DNA of 64,000 nucleotides. Origin: Paenibacillus agricola (GTDB lineage Bacteria > Bacillota > Bacilli > Paenibacillales > NBRC-103111). The stretch is taken from contig NZ_JAAOIW010000001.1 of the NCBI RefSeq assembly GCF_011440305.1, positions 496,001 through 560,000 on the forward strand. The letters run 5' to 3'. Positions 27,304 to 35,337 of the stretch are shown in pieces. A model generated the notes under the pieces. The model searched no databases and had not been told where the DNA came from. It saw only the letters and a list, made by a program, of their open reading frames with translations. A program made the translations under genes and the position numbers. Numbering within the stretch: the stretch's first letter is position 1; the number at the start of each line of letters is the position of its first letter.

Positions 27304-28173
27304 TTACTCTTCAAGGCTTTTGCGTATGGTGATGACTCCACCATCCTTTTTGGAAAGACGCCAAGCTACAAAGCTTAGCACAGTCAAAATAATCGTACCC
27401 ATCACAAGTGTCCACAAAATTGGGTTATGGTCATCGATAATCGGTAAGTAAGCAGTTGCCTCTTTCTTCAAAAATAACACATCAATCGTATGCCGCAGGC
27501 TGGGCATTACATTCAAGATTTGCTTATATAGCTCTTGCTCCGAACGGACCTGATCACTTATAAATAATACGAGAGAATCCAGTTTTTCTATCTCAATGGG
27601 ATCCCGGCTTATAAGCAGGCTGGGGTGGAGCACGGCAATATGCTGACGGAATTTAGCGTCCGCCGCTAACAACTCAGGCTTATTCTGGGCATGCATGGAA
27701 CGCTCCATTTGCTCCAAATCGTCCTGCAGCAGCCTATAATGCTGAATCCACATAGGCTCACGCGGATGTGTTAAGGCATCGGTCGCCAAGCGAATCGTCG
27801 CTACAGAGACTTGTCCCTCTTCTGGGGACAAGTTAACGGCATTAAATACACGTTTACTTTGAGTAATGGTCGTGGTCAGTGCATTCAGGCCTTCAAGTGT
27901 TGTGATGCCTTCATAACGGATTTGCGGAATTTGTTCGCTCAGCTGTTGAAGTGCAGCTCGTCCACCCGCTAAATCTCCCTGCATGACTTTTTTATACATG
28001 TCATCGGCGGTTTGGTTTAGTAATTCTAGCTTTTGCAATTGGTCTTGCGCTGGCTTTGGTGGAGCAGCTTGTTCTACGGGCTTTTGTCCTAATGAACAGC
28101 CAGCAAGTAATTGTACACTGATCAGTAGGGTTAAGATAAAGCTCCTCGTTTTTACTTTGTTGTTCAACCACAT
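27304..28173 (-). CDS. ypjB: Sporulation protein YpjB
   Basis: A lipoprotein-like sporulation protein of 289 residues. N-terminal signal with lipobox LLAGC (Cys at about 26), a large helical extracytoplasmic part (about 40-245), and a C-terminal transmembrane helix near 252-272 (LWTLVMGTIILTVLSFVAW) with a basic tail. In B. subtilis ypjB is a mother-cell gene linked to ypjA and qcr, as here. The stop is six bases from the stop of the convergent YitT-type gene, with no terminator between them. The RBS GGGAGGG is preceded by two copies of the hairpin element. Confidence 0.9.
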   Translation of the reverse strand: MWLNNKVKTRSFILTLLISVQLLAGCSLGQKPVEQAAPPKPAQDQLQKLELLNQTADDMYKKVMQGDLAGGRAALQQLSEQIPQIRYEGITTLEGLNALTTTITQSKRVFNAVNLSPEEGQVSVATIRLATDALTHPREPMWIQHYRLLQDDLEQMERSMHAQNKPELLAADAKFRQHIAVLHPSLLISRDPIEIEKLDSLVLFISDQVRSEQELYKQILNVMPSLRHTIDVLFLKKEATAYLPIIDDHNPILWTLVMGTIILTVLSFVAWRLSKKDGGVITIRKSLEE

Positions 28174-28189
28174 GGATATCCCTCCCTGA

Positions 28190-28263
28190 AAGTTTTCGAA
28201 GAAAAACTTACTTCGTAAGCGATACTTAGTTTTGCTTTAGCAAAACTTACTCCGTCAGTATCA
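28190..28263 (-). repeat. RBS-proximal hairpin element (two tandem units) before ypjB
   Basis: Two units in tandem. Hairpin AAGTTTT/AAAACTT (28190-28209) touches the ypjB RBS region. A second, AGTTTTGC/GCAAAACT with loop TTTA (28228-28247), lies 18 bases behind. Both carry the flank TACTTCGTAAGCGATAC or its variant TACTCCGTCAGTATC as read on the plus strand. Confidence 0.8.
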
Positions 28264-28295
28264 TCTATGCTCATCGTATGGGGGGATGTCCACTT

Positions 28296-28967
28296 TTATA
28301 CCTTTCTTTTATCCAAAAGCTTGCGAACTTGAAGCATCACCCAAGAGAGAATGATACTGATAAAGCTAAGCTGTATCGTAAACGCAGCAACAATGGTTAA
28401 ATCATCATCCAATGAAGCCGGTAGCCATGGAAACAACCCCATTCCATAATCCATATAATCGTTTAATAACGTCCAGAGCGCTGCTACAATAATCGCATTC
28501 ACTCGATATGTATACAACCGCAAATATAATAAGGCTTCAGCTGCCATGCCCAGATGAGATACCGTCAGCATCCAATCCTGCCAGTTAACCGAATCCCCCT
28601 GATAGGCACCCGCCCAAATCATTGTTACCGCCCAGATCCCGTACTTAAACGAAGTGATAACAGCTAGCGCTTCAATCAGGCCACGAAACCACCCGGTTGC
28701 CTGTAGAGAACTGCGCTTTGGTTTCTGATAAGAATCAAACAACAAATAAGCGATCACCCCTGTAAAGAAGAGGCTTGCCGTCGGGCTGTCGGGTACGAAT
28801 ATTAAATAGCCAGGAGACATCGACTCGGTTGTGAGTACAAGTTGATCCCAATACCAGTAATACCCATAGATCGTCCCGAGCAAATTGACCCAGAATAGAG
28901 ACCAAAGCATAAATCTGCTCGATAAAAAAGCTTTTGAGAAATAGGTCCGAAACGTAAGAGTCAGCAA
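28296..28967 (-). CDS. ypjA: DUF1405 membrane protein YpjA
   Basis: An integral membrane protein of 223 residues with five or six hydrophobic segments: about 18-38, 60-80, 95-120, 135-150, 155-170 and 190-212. It matches the YpjA/DUF1405 group by length, by motifs such as LFWVNLLGTIYGYYWY and LLNDYMDYG, and by its place between ypjB and the qcr operon. Function unknown. The start is a TTG at 28967 with GGGAGG seven bases upstream; there is no better ATG. Confidence 0.88.
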   Translation of the reverse strand: MLTLTFRTYFSKAFLSSRFMLWSLFWVNLLGTIYGYYWYWDQLVLTTESMSPGYLIFVPDSPTASLFFTGVIAYLLFDSYQKPKRSSLQATGWFRGLIEALAVITSFKYGIWAVTMIWAGAYQGDSVNWQDWMLTVSHLGMAAEALLYLRLYTYRVNAIIVAALWTLLNDYMDYGMGLFPWLPASLDDDLTIVAAFTIQLSFISIILSWVMLQVRKLLDKRKV

Positions 28968-29003
28968 GTTAGTTCCTCCCGTACAAATTTGAGGATAATA
29001 GGT

Positions 29004-29040
29004 TTGAAAAAGAACCTGGCCATACTACTGATGGCCAGGT
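29004..29040 (-). terminator. Intrinsic terminator of the qcrABC operon
   Basis: A perfect 10-bp stem ACCTGGCCAT/ATGGCCAGGT with a 7-base loop, followed on the minus strand by TTCTTTTT. It lies 10 bp past the qcrC stop. Confidence 0.92.
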
Positions 29041-29050
29041 CCTGGATTTG

Positions 29051-29929
29051 TTACGATTTTTGTTTGCTTAGCCATTCAGCTAATTTGGTCAAATCCGCTT
29101 CGGTTAAACCTTTTTTAATATTGTCATCATGTTGAGGACCCATGTTACCGATACCTTTGCTAATAATGCCTAAGATCGCTTCTTGGTTATGCTTGTCGCC
29201 TACACCACGAAGTGCCGGAATACCTGAAGCAGGAATTCCTTTCAGCTCCGCACCATGACAGGTAACGCAAGTTGCTTTCTTATAAATCTCTGCACCAGGA
29301 TCATCGGCTGCAACGATAGCGGCACCTGCTGTTTTCTTCGTACTTGGCGCTGGAAGACCTGCACTTTTGGCTGCATGCATCTCTTCTTCGCGTTTAATAT
29401 GCTCAGGGATAATGTTTTTTTCCGTCAACTCATGCTGGTAATGCGTCCATGATACTACGGTTAAGTAAGTAATGGCTACCAACGATAACATCATCAGCGT
29501 TGATGTAATAGGACGTCTGTAGAAACGTCTTTCTTTGCCTGTATCCAGAAAAGGCACAAGCATCAAAGAACCGAACAAAATACCAGGAACAATAACAGTC
29601 CCGAACACGACGAATTGATCAGACGCATAAGGGTATTTCAGTAATTGGTACATAAATAAGAAATACCAGTCAGGCATTGGGATAAATTGGGTATTTGTTG
29701 GGTCTGCCGGATAACCAAGTGGAGCAGCCTCGGTCATAACCAGCACCAATATGCCTACCATCGCAACAACCGCAACCATCCATTCCTTCAATAGGAAGTT
29801 AGGAATAAATACTTCTGATTTACCCGGAAAAGCCGAGTAATCAGGTTGTGTTAAACGTGATGTTTTGGAGCGTATTCGTGAATCGCCTACATAAACAATC
29901 TTTTCGTCAGAATCGTGACCATGTGCCAC
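29051..29929 (-). CDS. qcrC: Menaquinol:cytochrome c reductase, cytochrome b/c subunit
   Basis: Fusion of a b6f subunit IV-like membrane part and a cytochrome c domain, the Bacillus-type third subunit of the bc complex. About three transmembrane segments lie at 50-70, 110-130 and 145-165, with the conserved PDWYFLFMYQLLKYP. The C-terminal domain binds covalent heme through CVTCH near 218-222, and an axial Met is in IGNMGP. 292 residues. It passes electrons from menaquinol to cytochrome c, with qcrB and qcrA directly upstream. Confidence 0.96.
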   Translation of the reverse strand: MAHGHDSDEKIVYVGDSRIRSKTSRLTQPDYSAFPGKSEVFIPNFLLKEWMVAVVAMVGILVLVMTEAAPLGYPADPTNTQFIPMPDWYFLFMYQLLKYPYASDQFVVFGTVIVPGILFGSLMLVPFLDTGKERRFYRRPITSTLMMLSLVAITYLTVVSWTHYQHELTEKNIIPEHIKREEEMHAAKSAGLPAPSTKKTAGAAIVAADDPGAEIYKKATCVTCHGAELKGIPASGIPALRGVGDKHNQEAILGIISKGIGNMGPQHDDNIKKGLTEADLTKLAEWLSKQKS

Positions 29930-29944
29930 TGTTCACACCTCCTT

Positions 29945-30616
29945 CTATAACGGACCGGAAATTCCTTGCTTACGAATCATAAAGAAATGTCCCCCAATTA
30001 GGGCAAGCAATGCACCAGGCAAGAAAAATACATGAAGGGCAAAGAAACGAGTTAATGTTTGTGCACCAACGATTTCGCCGCCTTGCAAGAAAACTTTAAT
30101 GTATTCGCCAATATATGGTGCAGAAGCAGCAATCTTAATACCTACTTGTGTGGCAAAGTATGCTTTATTATCCCATGGCAATAGGTATCCGGTAAACCCA
30201 AGACCTAGCATGACAAGGAAAATCAGCACTCCCACTACCCAGTTCATTTCACGAGGAGCTTTGTAGGACCCTGTAAAAAATACACGCAGAGTATGTAGGA
30301 ACATCATGACGATAACCAAGCTGGCTCCCCAGTGATGCATACCACGTACAATAACTCCGAAAGCAACCTTATGCTGCAAATAATCAACGCTTGCATAGGC
30401 ATTGATTATGTCTGGAACATAATACATCGTCAAGAACATACCCGATAGGATTTGAATAACCGTGATAAAAAACGTCAATCCACCAAAGCAATACACGAAT
30501 GCGGAAAAGTGATGCGCCGGATTAACGTGCTCCGGAACCTCGTGGTCGGCCACATCCCTCCACATCGGCGTGATATCAAGACGTTCATCAATCCAGTTAT
30601 ACATACTTTTAAACAT
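29945..30616 (-). CDS. qcrB: Menaquinol:cytochrome c reductase, cytochrome b6 subunit
   Basis: The four-helix cytochrome b6-type subunit that holds two b hemes. 223 residues. Heme-ligand His pairs are in MHHWGASLVIVMMFLHTLRV near 92-111 and RFFALHVFFLPGALLALIGGHF near 188-209. PWDNKAYFATQVG follows the family. Short gaps on both sides (16 bp to qcrC, 16 bp to qcrA) show a single operon. Confidence 0.97.
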   Translation of the reverse strand: MFKSMYNWIDERLDITPMWRDVADHEVPEHVNPAHHFSAFVYCFGGLTFFITVIQILSGMFLTMYYVPDIINAYASVDYLQHKVAFGVIVRGMHHWGASLVIVMMFLHTLRVFFTGSYKAPREMNWVVGVLIFLVMLGLGFTGYLLPWDNKAYFATQVGIKIAASAPYIGEYIKVFLQGGEIVGAQTLTRFFALHVFFLPGALLALIGGHFFMIRKQGISGPL

Positions 30617-30632
30617 CTGATGTTACGCCTCC

Positions 30633-31181
30633 TTATTGTGCCCTTTTGTTCGGACCGAGCTGACCTACATACACAAAGCCATTTTCCGTCTTCAGTTCGT
30701 ATTGGTCCAAAGGCAATGGGGCAACTGCAAGATTTTTTCCGTCAGCCGTATAGTGTGCGCCATGGCAAGGACAATAGTATTGATCTTTAAAGGCCGGATT
30801 TGAATTCCAGTCAACTGTACATCCCAAGTGCTTACAGGTTGGATTCAAAGCAAAAATATTGCCCGCCTTGTCTTTGGATATCCAAGCTTCCAGCTCCGGG
30901 TCACTTTCCCACCAACCATCTACTTGATGGACTTTAAATTTGAAAGATGCAGGTGTTTCCGTAATTTTCGTTTCCTCTACTACCTTTACCCAAGCGGCTT
31001 CTGTCTTCGGTTGAAGGACAGGATCAACAGCAAAACGAAGCATAGGAACAATCATTCCAGCGCCCATGAATGCTGTAGCTCCACCAAGGGTATAAGAAAG
31101 AAACTGTCGACGTGACATCTCGCGACGTTTAACCGCCGTTCCTCCTTGATGATGCTCATCCTGATTATTGTGCTCACTCAC
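30633..31181 (-). CDS. qcrA: Menaquinol:cytochrome c reductase, Rieske iron-sulfur subunit
   Basis: The [2Fe-2S] Rieske protein of the bc complex. A twin-arginine-like start (RREMSRRQFLSYTLGGATAF) precedes a membrane anchor at about 28-48. The cluster ligands are in CKHLGC and CPCHGAHY near 119-145. 182 residues. It opens qcrABC behind a good sigma-A promoter at 31257-31285. The ATG has an upstream GAGGGG-type RBS. Confidence 0.96.
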   Translation of the reverse strand: MSEHNNQDEHHQGGTAVKRREMSRRQFLSYTLGGATAFMGAGMIVPMLRFAVDPVLQPKTEAAWVKVVEETKITETPASFKFKVHQVDGWWESDPELEAWISKDKAGNIFALNPTCKHLGCTVDWNSNPAFKDQYYCPCHGAHYTADGKNLAVAPLPLDQYELKTENGFVYVGQLGPNKRAQ

Positions 31182-31256
31182 TCGTATTCTACCCCCTCAT
31201 ACAACATATATCATGTCGTTCGACATTACTTAACCACGCATACTAGGACATTACTA

Positions 31257-31285
31257 ATAATAGCTTACGAGTTAGGGTGCGTCAA
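31257..31285 (-). promoter_or_regulatory. Sigma-A type promoter of qcrABC
   Basis: On the minus strand, -35 TTGACG (31280-31285), 17-bp spacer and -10 TATTAT (31257-31262). It lies 76 bp upstream of qcrA and is the only good match in the 244-bp gap. Confidence 0.7.
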
Positions 31286-31425
31286 GAATATTGCCCCCAA
31301 TTTCAAAGCTTCAAAGCTTGTCATTACAGTAACTTTTAACGAATTTGTCACATCTGCGCATACAACGTAAACGGAAAGCCGTATACATAGAATTAACAAA
31401 ATTGCCACCGCTCATACATGAGATG

Positions 31426-31863
31426 TTATTCGTTGTTGCTTGTCCATAATTGCATCAGCTGTTCGGCTATCCGTTTTTTTTCGACAGGTAACGATTCCGT
31501 CAAGGTTTGAGGGGATAGGGTGAAGGATAAATCGGCATCGCATTCAGCGAGCACTCCTTCCAATTCTGCCTTCGCGCTTACCGTAATTACATACTTAAAT
31601 CCACTGCCTTTAAGCTGTGCGCACAGCGCGTTGATTTGCTCCATGTTATCGCCCCCTTTTAAATAATGAAGCGCCGGGTATGTAAGAACCCTGCCTTTAA
31701 AGGGAATTTCAAATAAATCCAAGGCATCCCGCAGATCTTCCAGTGCACAAGTTGCTTCCCACGGAAGCTCGTTTCCGGTTAATCCTGTTACAGGCAGCAG
31801 GCATGTATCCACATAGGGACGCAAGTCATCCCAGCTCTTCTCGTTAACATCACTAAATTTCAT
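31426..31863 (-). CDS. ypiF: YpiF-like protein (DUF2487)
   Basis: A cytoplasmic protein of 145 residues matching the DUF2487/YpiF group, which sits beside qcrA in Bacillus genomes. Recognisable stretches include YVDTCLLPVTGL, FKGRVLTYPALHYL and a VITVSAK strand. Function unknown. ATG 31863 has AGGAGG seven bases upstream; a start eight codons earlier runs into the RBS. The synteny with qcr is the strongest support for the name. Confidence 0.88.
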   Translation of the reverse strand: MKFSDVNEKSWDDLRPYVDTCLLPVTGLTGNELPWEATCALEDLRDALDLFEIPFKGRVLTYPALHYLKGGDNMEQINALCAQLKGSGFKYVITVSAKAELEGVLAECDADLSFTLSPQTLTESLPVEKKRIAEQLMQLWTSNNE

Positions 31864-31899
31864 ATGGATTCCTCCTATCGCATCCACTTACTTTAGCAC

Positions 31900-31934
31900 A
31901 AAAAAAGAAGCATATGAATAAGCTTCACATGCTT
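31900..31934 (-). terminator. Intrinsic terminator after the IDEAL-domain gene
   Basis: An 11-bp stem AAGCATGTGAA/TTCATATGCTT (one G-U pair) with a 5-base loop and seven T after it on the minus strand. It lies between the IDEAL gene and ypiF, so ypiF probably has its own promoter or depends on read-through. Confidence 0.85.
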
Positions 31935-31959
31935 TCGAAAAGTTGCCATCATTTAGACT

Positions 31960-32163
31960 CTAAGGGGCATCGTTATTTCCAAGTGTATAGAGCGATTTCA
32001 GTTCTGTGGTGAGGGCTAGGAAAGTCACTTCATCTCCCTTGGCCAAAGCCAAATCAATCTCTTTGTACAAATAATGCTCCTTATACTTACGAATGGATTC
32101 ATCCAAGACCATCTCAGCAAATAAGCCCAGCATTGTATCGTTGGAAATATTCATTTTGCCCAT
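31960..32163 (-). CDS. Small IDEAL-domain protein
   Basis: A 67-residue protein that is almost entirely an IDEAL domain: LFAEMVLDESIRKYKEHYLY then EIDLALAKGDEVTFLALTTELKSL. In B. subtilis the neighbour of ypiF, YpiB, carries an IDEAL domain at its C-terminus after a UPF0302 domain. Here the UPF0302 part is absent. I start at ATG 32163 with GGAGGT seven bases upstream; the longer open frame to 32241 has no RBS and overlaps the next gene. IDEAL domains are thought to bind proteins, as in the ComK adaptor-like context; the partner here is unknown. Confidence 0.85.
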   Translation of the reverse strand: MGKMNISNDTMLGLFAEMVLDESIRKYKEHYLYKEIDLALAKGDEVTFLALTTELKSLYTLGNNDAP

Positions 32164-32209
32164 AGAACCTACCTCCAAGCCAGATCGCTCAAGATTTGTA
32201 TTCAACAAA

Positions 32210-32725
32210 CTATAGCTTCTCCTGCAAACGGTATTCCTCACCTCTAGCTACATAGCTTTCCATTGTACGTTGCATACGCAACAGATCCGATTCGGCAAGC
32301 TCCCGAATTACCTTAGCAGGCGTCCCAAGCGTAAGTGTGCGAGATGGAATCTGTTTATTTTCAGTAACCAGAGCCCCCGCTCCTATTAAAGCATATTCAT
32401 CAATCACCGCACCGTTTAGTACAATAGCCCCCATCCCGATTAATGTGCCTTTACCTATCTGGCAACCGTGTATAATAGCTGCATGTCCTACTGACACTTC
32501 TTCACCAATAAGCAGAGGCTGGTCGACATTGACATGACCGATACACCCGTCCTGGATATTGCTGTTGCGCCCAATCCGGATTGGTGCCAAATCGCCGCGC
32601 AGCACCGTGTTGAACCAGATGCTTGCGCCTTCTTCAATCGTAACGTCTCCAATAATTTGTACACCCGCTGCTAGAAACACACTAGCATGCACCTTCGGGT
32701 AAATTCCGTTATAACTATGTAACAT
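32210..32725 (-). CDS. Gamma-carbonic-anhydrase-like hexapeptide-repeat protein
   Basis: A left-handed beta-helix protein of 171 residues built from hexapeptide repeats (for example VQIIGDVTIEEGASIWFNTV and NIQDGCIGHVN). Three His in zinc-binding positions of the gamma-carbonic anhydrase family are visible: GHVNV and GHAAIIH. Relatives include YrdA, PaaY and YtoA; true carbonic anhydrase activity is unproven for many. ATG 32725 has AGGGG nine bases upstream; an upstream frame to 32779 lacks an RBS and overlaps the neighbour. Confidence 0.9.
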   Translation of the reverse strand: MLHSYNGIYPKVHASVFLAAGVQIIGDVTIEEGASIWFNTVLRGDLAPIRIGRNSNIQDGCIGHVNVDQPLLIGEEVSVGHAAIIHGCQIGKGTLIGMGAIVLNGAVIDEYALIGAGALVTENKQIPSRTLTLGTPAKVIRELAESDLLRMQRTMESYVARGEEYRLQEKL

Positions 32726-32775
32726 GAAGCGCAACCCCTTTTTCCTTCGATATGGGTGTGATTCTATCAATCGCT

Positions 32776-33909
32776 TCAAATGTTGTCAAATGGTATTGCG
32801 GTTAAATCTTCATTTGCCACATAAATCCCCTTAATGATACTTCGTCCCAGTTTTGATAACTGAATGACTGTGCCACTTTCCTCATGCTCGCCAATGCGCA
32901 ACAAGCCCAAGTGCATCAGCATTTGCAAAATCCGTTGTTCCAATATGCTATCCGCTGTATCGTAATAAAAGGGGCGAATGAGAGGAATCAGCACTTCCTT
33001 TAAAGAAGCTACAGTCGCCCATGTGGGAACCAGCTTTTCCAACCAAAACACTAGGGATTGGAGATTCGGTATCGCTCCTTTGTAAAGCCTCAGCCAAAAT
33101 CGGTATACTTGCAGCAAATCCTCTTCGGAATCGCTAGCGATCCATTCCTTACCTTTTGTGCTAAGTGTAAGCGTCTGGTTATACTCCGTAATCCATCCAT
33201 GGAAATAGCAATAATTATATATAAAGGAGAAACGGTTTGGGTATTCCTTGGCCATCCGTCCGTACCCGAAGCGCCAAGCGGTTTTGGCAATCATGGCTTC
33301 CTTTACCGACAGCCTTTCCAGCAGCTGCTGTAGCTGCCGTTTGTACATATAATTTTCGGCGGTCAACAGCACCTCCTGCTCATGGACAAATTGCAAAAAC
33401 TGGCGGATATCATCGATAATTAGCCGCTGCTCATCGCGATAAACGTTTGGCTCGCTTACTGATACAACATGCTGCTGAAACTGCTTCATCAACGTTTCAC
33501 TGAATCTGGCCTTCAAATCTGCTGGTATTTGAAACAAATATCGAGTATCTCGCGAATAGCCATTAAATAGCCAGCCTTGTTGCTTAAACCTGCTAATCAT
33601 CTCTCTAGGATTCCAGGTGTCCTGCTCCTCCTCCTTGGCCTTGACGAATCGGCTTTGTTGGACTCTTGCGACAAGCTCCTCTATGTTGAAGGTGCCACCT
33701 TTATCAAAGATCAATGAGTTTAAAAACCGGATGTCCTCTATTGGCAAACGCGTCACTTGCTGTTCAAATACGTCGCGGCGGCTAACAGTTGCCAGAATGG
33801 ACTGTATGAGCTCGTTTTTCGAATGGCCGTTACACTCGCAGTTATAGGTTGCGGCAATCCGGCTTAAGTCATGAATATCGGCATAGCTTAACATATCTGC
33901 TAAATTCAT
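32776..33909 (-). CDS. Large protein of unknown function, winged-helix/XPB-N-like
   Basis: 377 residues, soluble and mostly helical. The N-terminal LSYADIHDLSRIAATYNC then HSKNELIQSILATV and the middle and C-terminal winged-helix-like stretches (LLRIGEHEESGTVIQLSKLGRSIIKG) recall the helicase-associated, XPB/Ssl2 N-terminal-type proteins of Firmicutes. I see no nucleotide-binding motif. ATG 33909 has GGAGGT eight bases upstream. It stands alone before the carbonic-anhydrase-like gene and may head that transcript. I cannot assign a function; DNA or protein binding is a guess from the winged-helix look. Confidence 0.75.
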   Translation of the reverse strand: MNLADMLSYADIHDLSRIAATYNCECNGHSKNELIQSILATVSRRDVFEQQVTRLPIEDIRFLNSLIFDKGGTFNIEELVARVQQSRFVKAKEEEQDTWNPREMISRFKQQGWLFNGYSRDTRYLFQIPADLKARFSETLMKQFQQHVVSVSEPNVYRDEQRLIIDDIRQFLQFVHEQEVLLTAENYMYKRQLQQLLERLSVKEAMIAKTAWRFGYGRMAKEYPNRFSFIYNYCYFHGWITEYNQTLTLSTKGKEWIASDSEEDLLQVYRFWLRLYKGAIPNLQSLVFWLEKLVPTWATVASLKEVLIPLIRPFYYDTADSILEQRILQMLMHLGLLRIGEHEESGTVIQLSKLGRSIIKGIYVANEDLTAIPFDNI

Positions 33910-33997
33910 CGGCTGATACCTCCATAAATGGCTTAGTACCATTATTGGAAAAAGCTGCGGATTTAAACGCGATTTTCGAAAAATATTTTAAATGAGA

Positions 33998-34042
33998 AAT
34001 AAAAGAACCGCCAGGGAGGAACGCCCTTGACGGCTCTTTTAT
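33998..34042 (-). terminator. Intrinsic terminator after the histidine phosphatase gene
   Basis: A long stem of about 17 bp with mismatches (AATAAAAGA, CCG and CAGGG pairing downstream), with A/T runs on both sides so it could act in either direction. It lies 11 bp beyond the phosphatase stop. Confidence 0.85.
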
Positions 34043-34052
34043 TGTGCAAGCC

Positions 34053-34646
34053 CTACTGTGGATTGTTAGTATCATCCAGATGTGCCGTGCAATTTAATAA
34101 GTGACAGTTCCAGACTTGCCCCTCTGATAGCACCATCACAGTCAGTGAGGTATTATTCAGATGCGAGGTTATTGGCTTACCCATAATATGCTCAAGCACG
34201 GGGGCTATATAACCCCCGTGGCTAACCAATAATATTCGCTTGCCAGGATGGTTCGCTTCCAGCTCTTCAAAAAATGAAAACCATCGCTGCAAAAGGAGTT
34301 CATCGCTCTCAAGCCCTAAATCCTGTTCTCTCCAACTTTCACCAAATAAGGTAATGCGATCCTCGAGCGTCGTCCCTTCCAACTGCCCAAAATGCCGTTC
34401 CCGCAATCGTGAATCTGTTCCCAGAAACGGAGTTCCTGTGACCTCGGAGATGGTTTGTGCCGTTTGCTTGGCACGAATCAAATCGCTTGACATCAGGCCA
34501 TCCCATTCATCCAGCTTTAAGCGAGAAGCTAACCGCTCAGCTTGTTTAATTCCGATTTCTGCAAGCTCCGTATCCATATGGCCTTGCATCCTGCCTGCCA
34601 AATTCCATTCTGTTGTTCCATGTCGAATGAAGCCCACTTTTATCAA
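34053..34646 (-). CDS. Histidine phosphatase family protein
   Basis: A branch of the phosphoglycerate-mutase-like fold, 197 residues. The phospho-His motif is FIRHGTTEWN near 6-15; the second His is in VSHGGYIAPVL near 141-151; conserved Glu and Arg lie in LRERHFGQLEG. Such proteins dephosphorylate small phosphates or alpha-ribazole. The substrate cannot be told from sequence. It has a terminator on each side and so looks monocistronic. Confidence 0.9.
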   Translation of the reverse strand: MIKVGFIRHGTTEWNLAGRMQGHMDTELAEIGIKQAERLASRLKLDEWDGLMSSDLIRAKQTAQTISEVTGTPFLGTDSRLRERHFGQLEGTTLEDRITLFGESWREQDLGLESDELLLQRWFSFFEELEANHPGKRILLVSHGGYIAPVLEHIMGKPITSHLNNTSLTVMVLSEGQVWNCHLLNCTAHLDDTNNPQ

Positions 34647-34669
34647 TTTAATTCACTCTCTTTCTAATG

Positions 34670-34692
34670 TAGAAAAGAGCCCAAAGGGGCTC
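34670..34692 (-). terminator. Intrinsic terminator of the sigma/anti-sigma operon
   Basis: A 6-bp GC-rich stem GAGCCC/GGGCTC with a 4-base loop and a TTTTCT tail on the minus strand, 9 bp past the anti-sigma stop. Confidence 0.85.
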
Positions 34693-34701
34693 CTCTCCAT
34701 G

Positions 34702-35337
34702 CTATGATCTTGTTCTTGATAGCCAGTTCATAATAAGCAAGGTGCAGGTGAGACCGAGCAAAGAGAGGAACAATAAATAATCCTTGTACGTATGGATAGG
34801 TCCAACTTGATACATAAAAGGTTCACTGAATCCCTTCAAGCTAGCTACCGCTGAGGGCATCGTACGTACATTCATCGATTCCGCCTTACTTCCAGCTACT
34901 ACCACAGGATCACTCATTCGACCAATGACCGAAGAAGAATCCGGCGATATGGCAACAATGTCTCCGGTTTGCTGATAGTTAATCGAATAAACGAAGGATA
35001 CTATAAACAAGGCTAAACAAAAAGCAATAACGGCTGTCATATTCCTGCGGAGCTTGAAGGAAAATGCATACTTCCTGTCCGTAATGGGAACTCTCCAAGA
35101 TTCATCCTCATAAATCCGATTCATGACACTGCGCGAAATAGGTGTGGGGCTTGCATAGGGCTCATTCTCTTCACCAGCACTTTTTATAAGCTCAGTGCTT
35201 TCCTGCCACATTTGGAATTCAGCGGCACAGCTCTCACAATGTAAAATATGTTCGTCAACCCTACGCCTCTTTAAATCATGCTCTGGCAAATCCCAGTAAG
35301 CACCAAGCAACTCTTGAATTTCTTCACATTTCATCAT
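34702..35337 (-). CDS. Anti-sigma factor with zinc finger and two membrane segments
   Basis: 211 residues. The N-terminal zf-HC2/ZAS motif is H-x3-C-x2-C (HILHCESCAAEF near 28-39), which binds the ECF sigma factor. A transmembrane helix lies at about 88-110 and a second hydrophobic segment near 185-205, so the middle domain (about 111-184) lies outside and could sense an envelope signal. Its start overlaps the sigma gene by four bases (ATGA), typical for a coupled sigma/anti-sigma pair. Confidence 0.92.
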   Translation of the reverse strand: MMKCEEIQELLGAYWDLPEHDLKRRRVDEHILHCESCAAEFQMWQESTELIKSAGEENEPYASPTPISRSVMNRIYEDESWRVPITDRKYAFSFKLRRNMTAVIAFCLALFIVSFVYSINYQQTGDIVAISPDSSSVIGRMSDPVVVAGSKAESMNVRTMPSAVASLKGFSEPFMYQVGPIHTYKDYLLFLSLLGLTCTLLIMNWLSRTRS

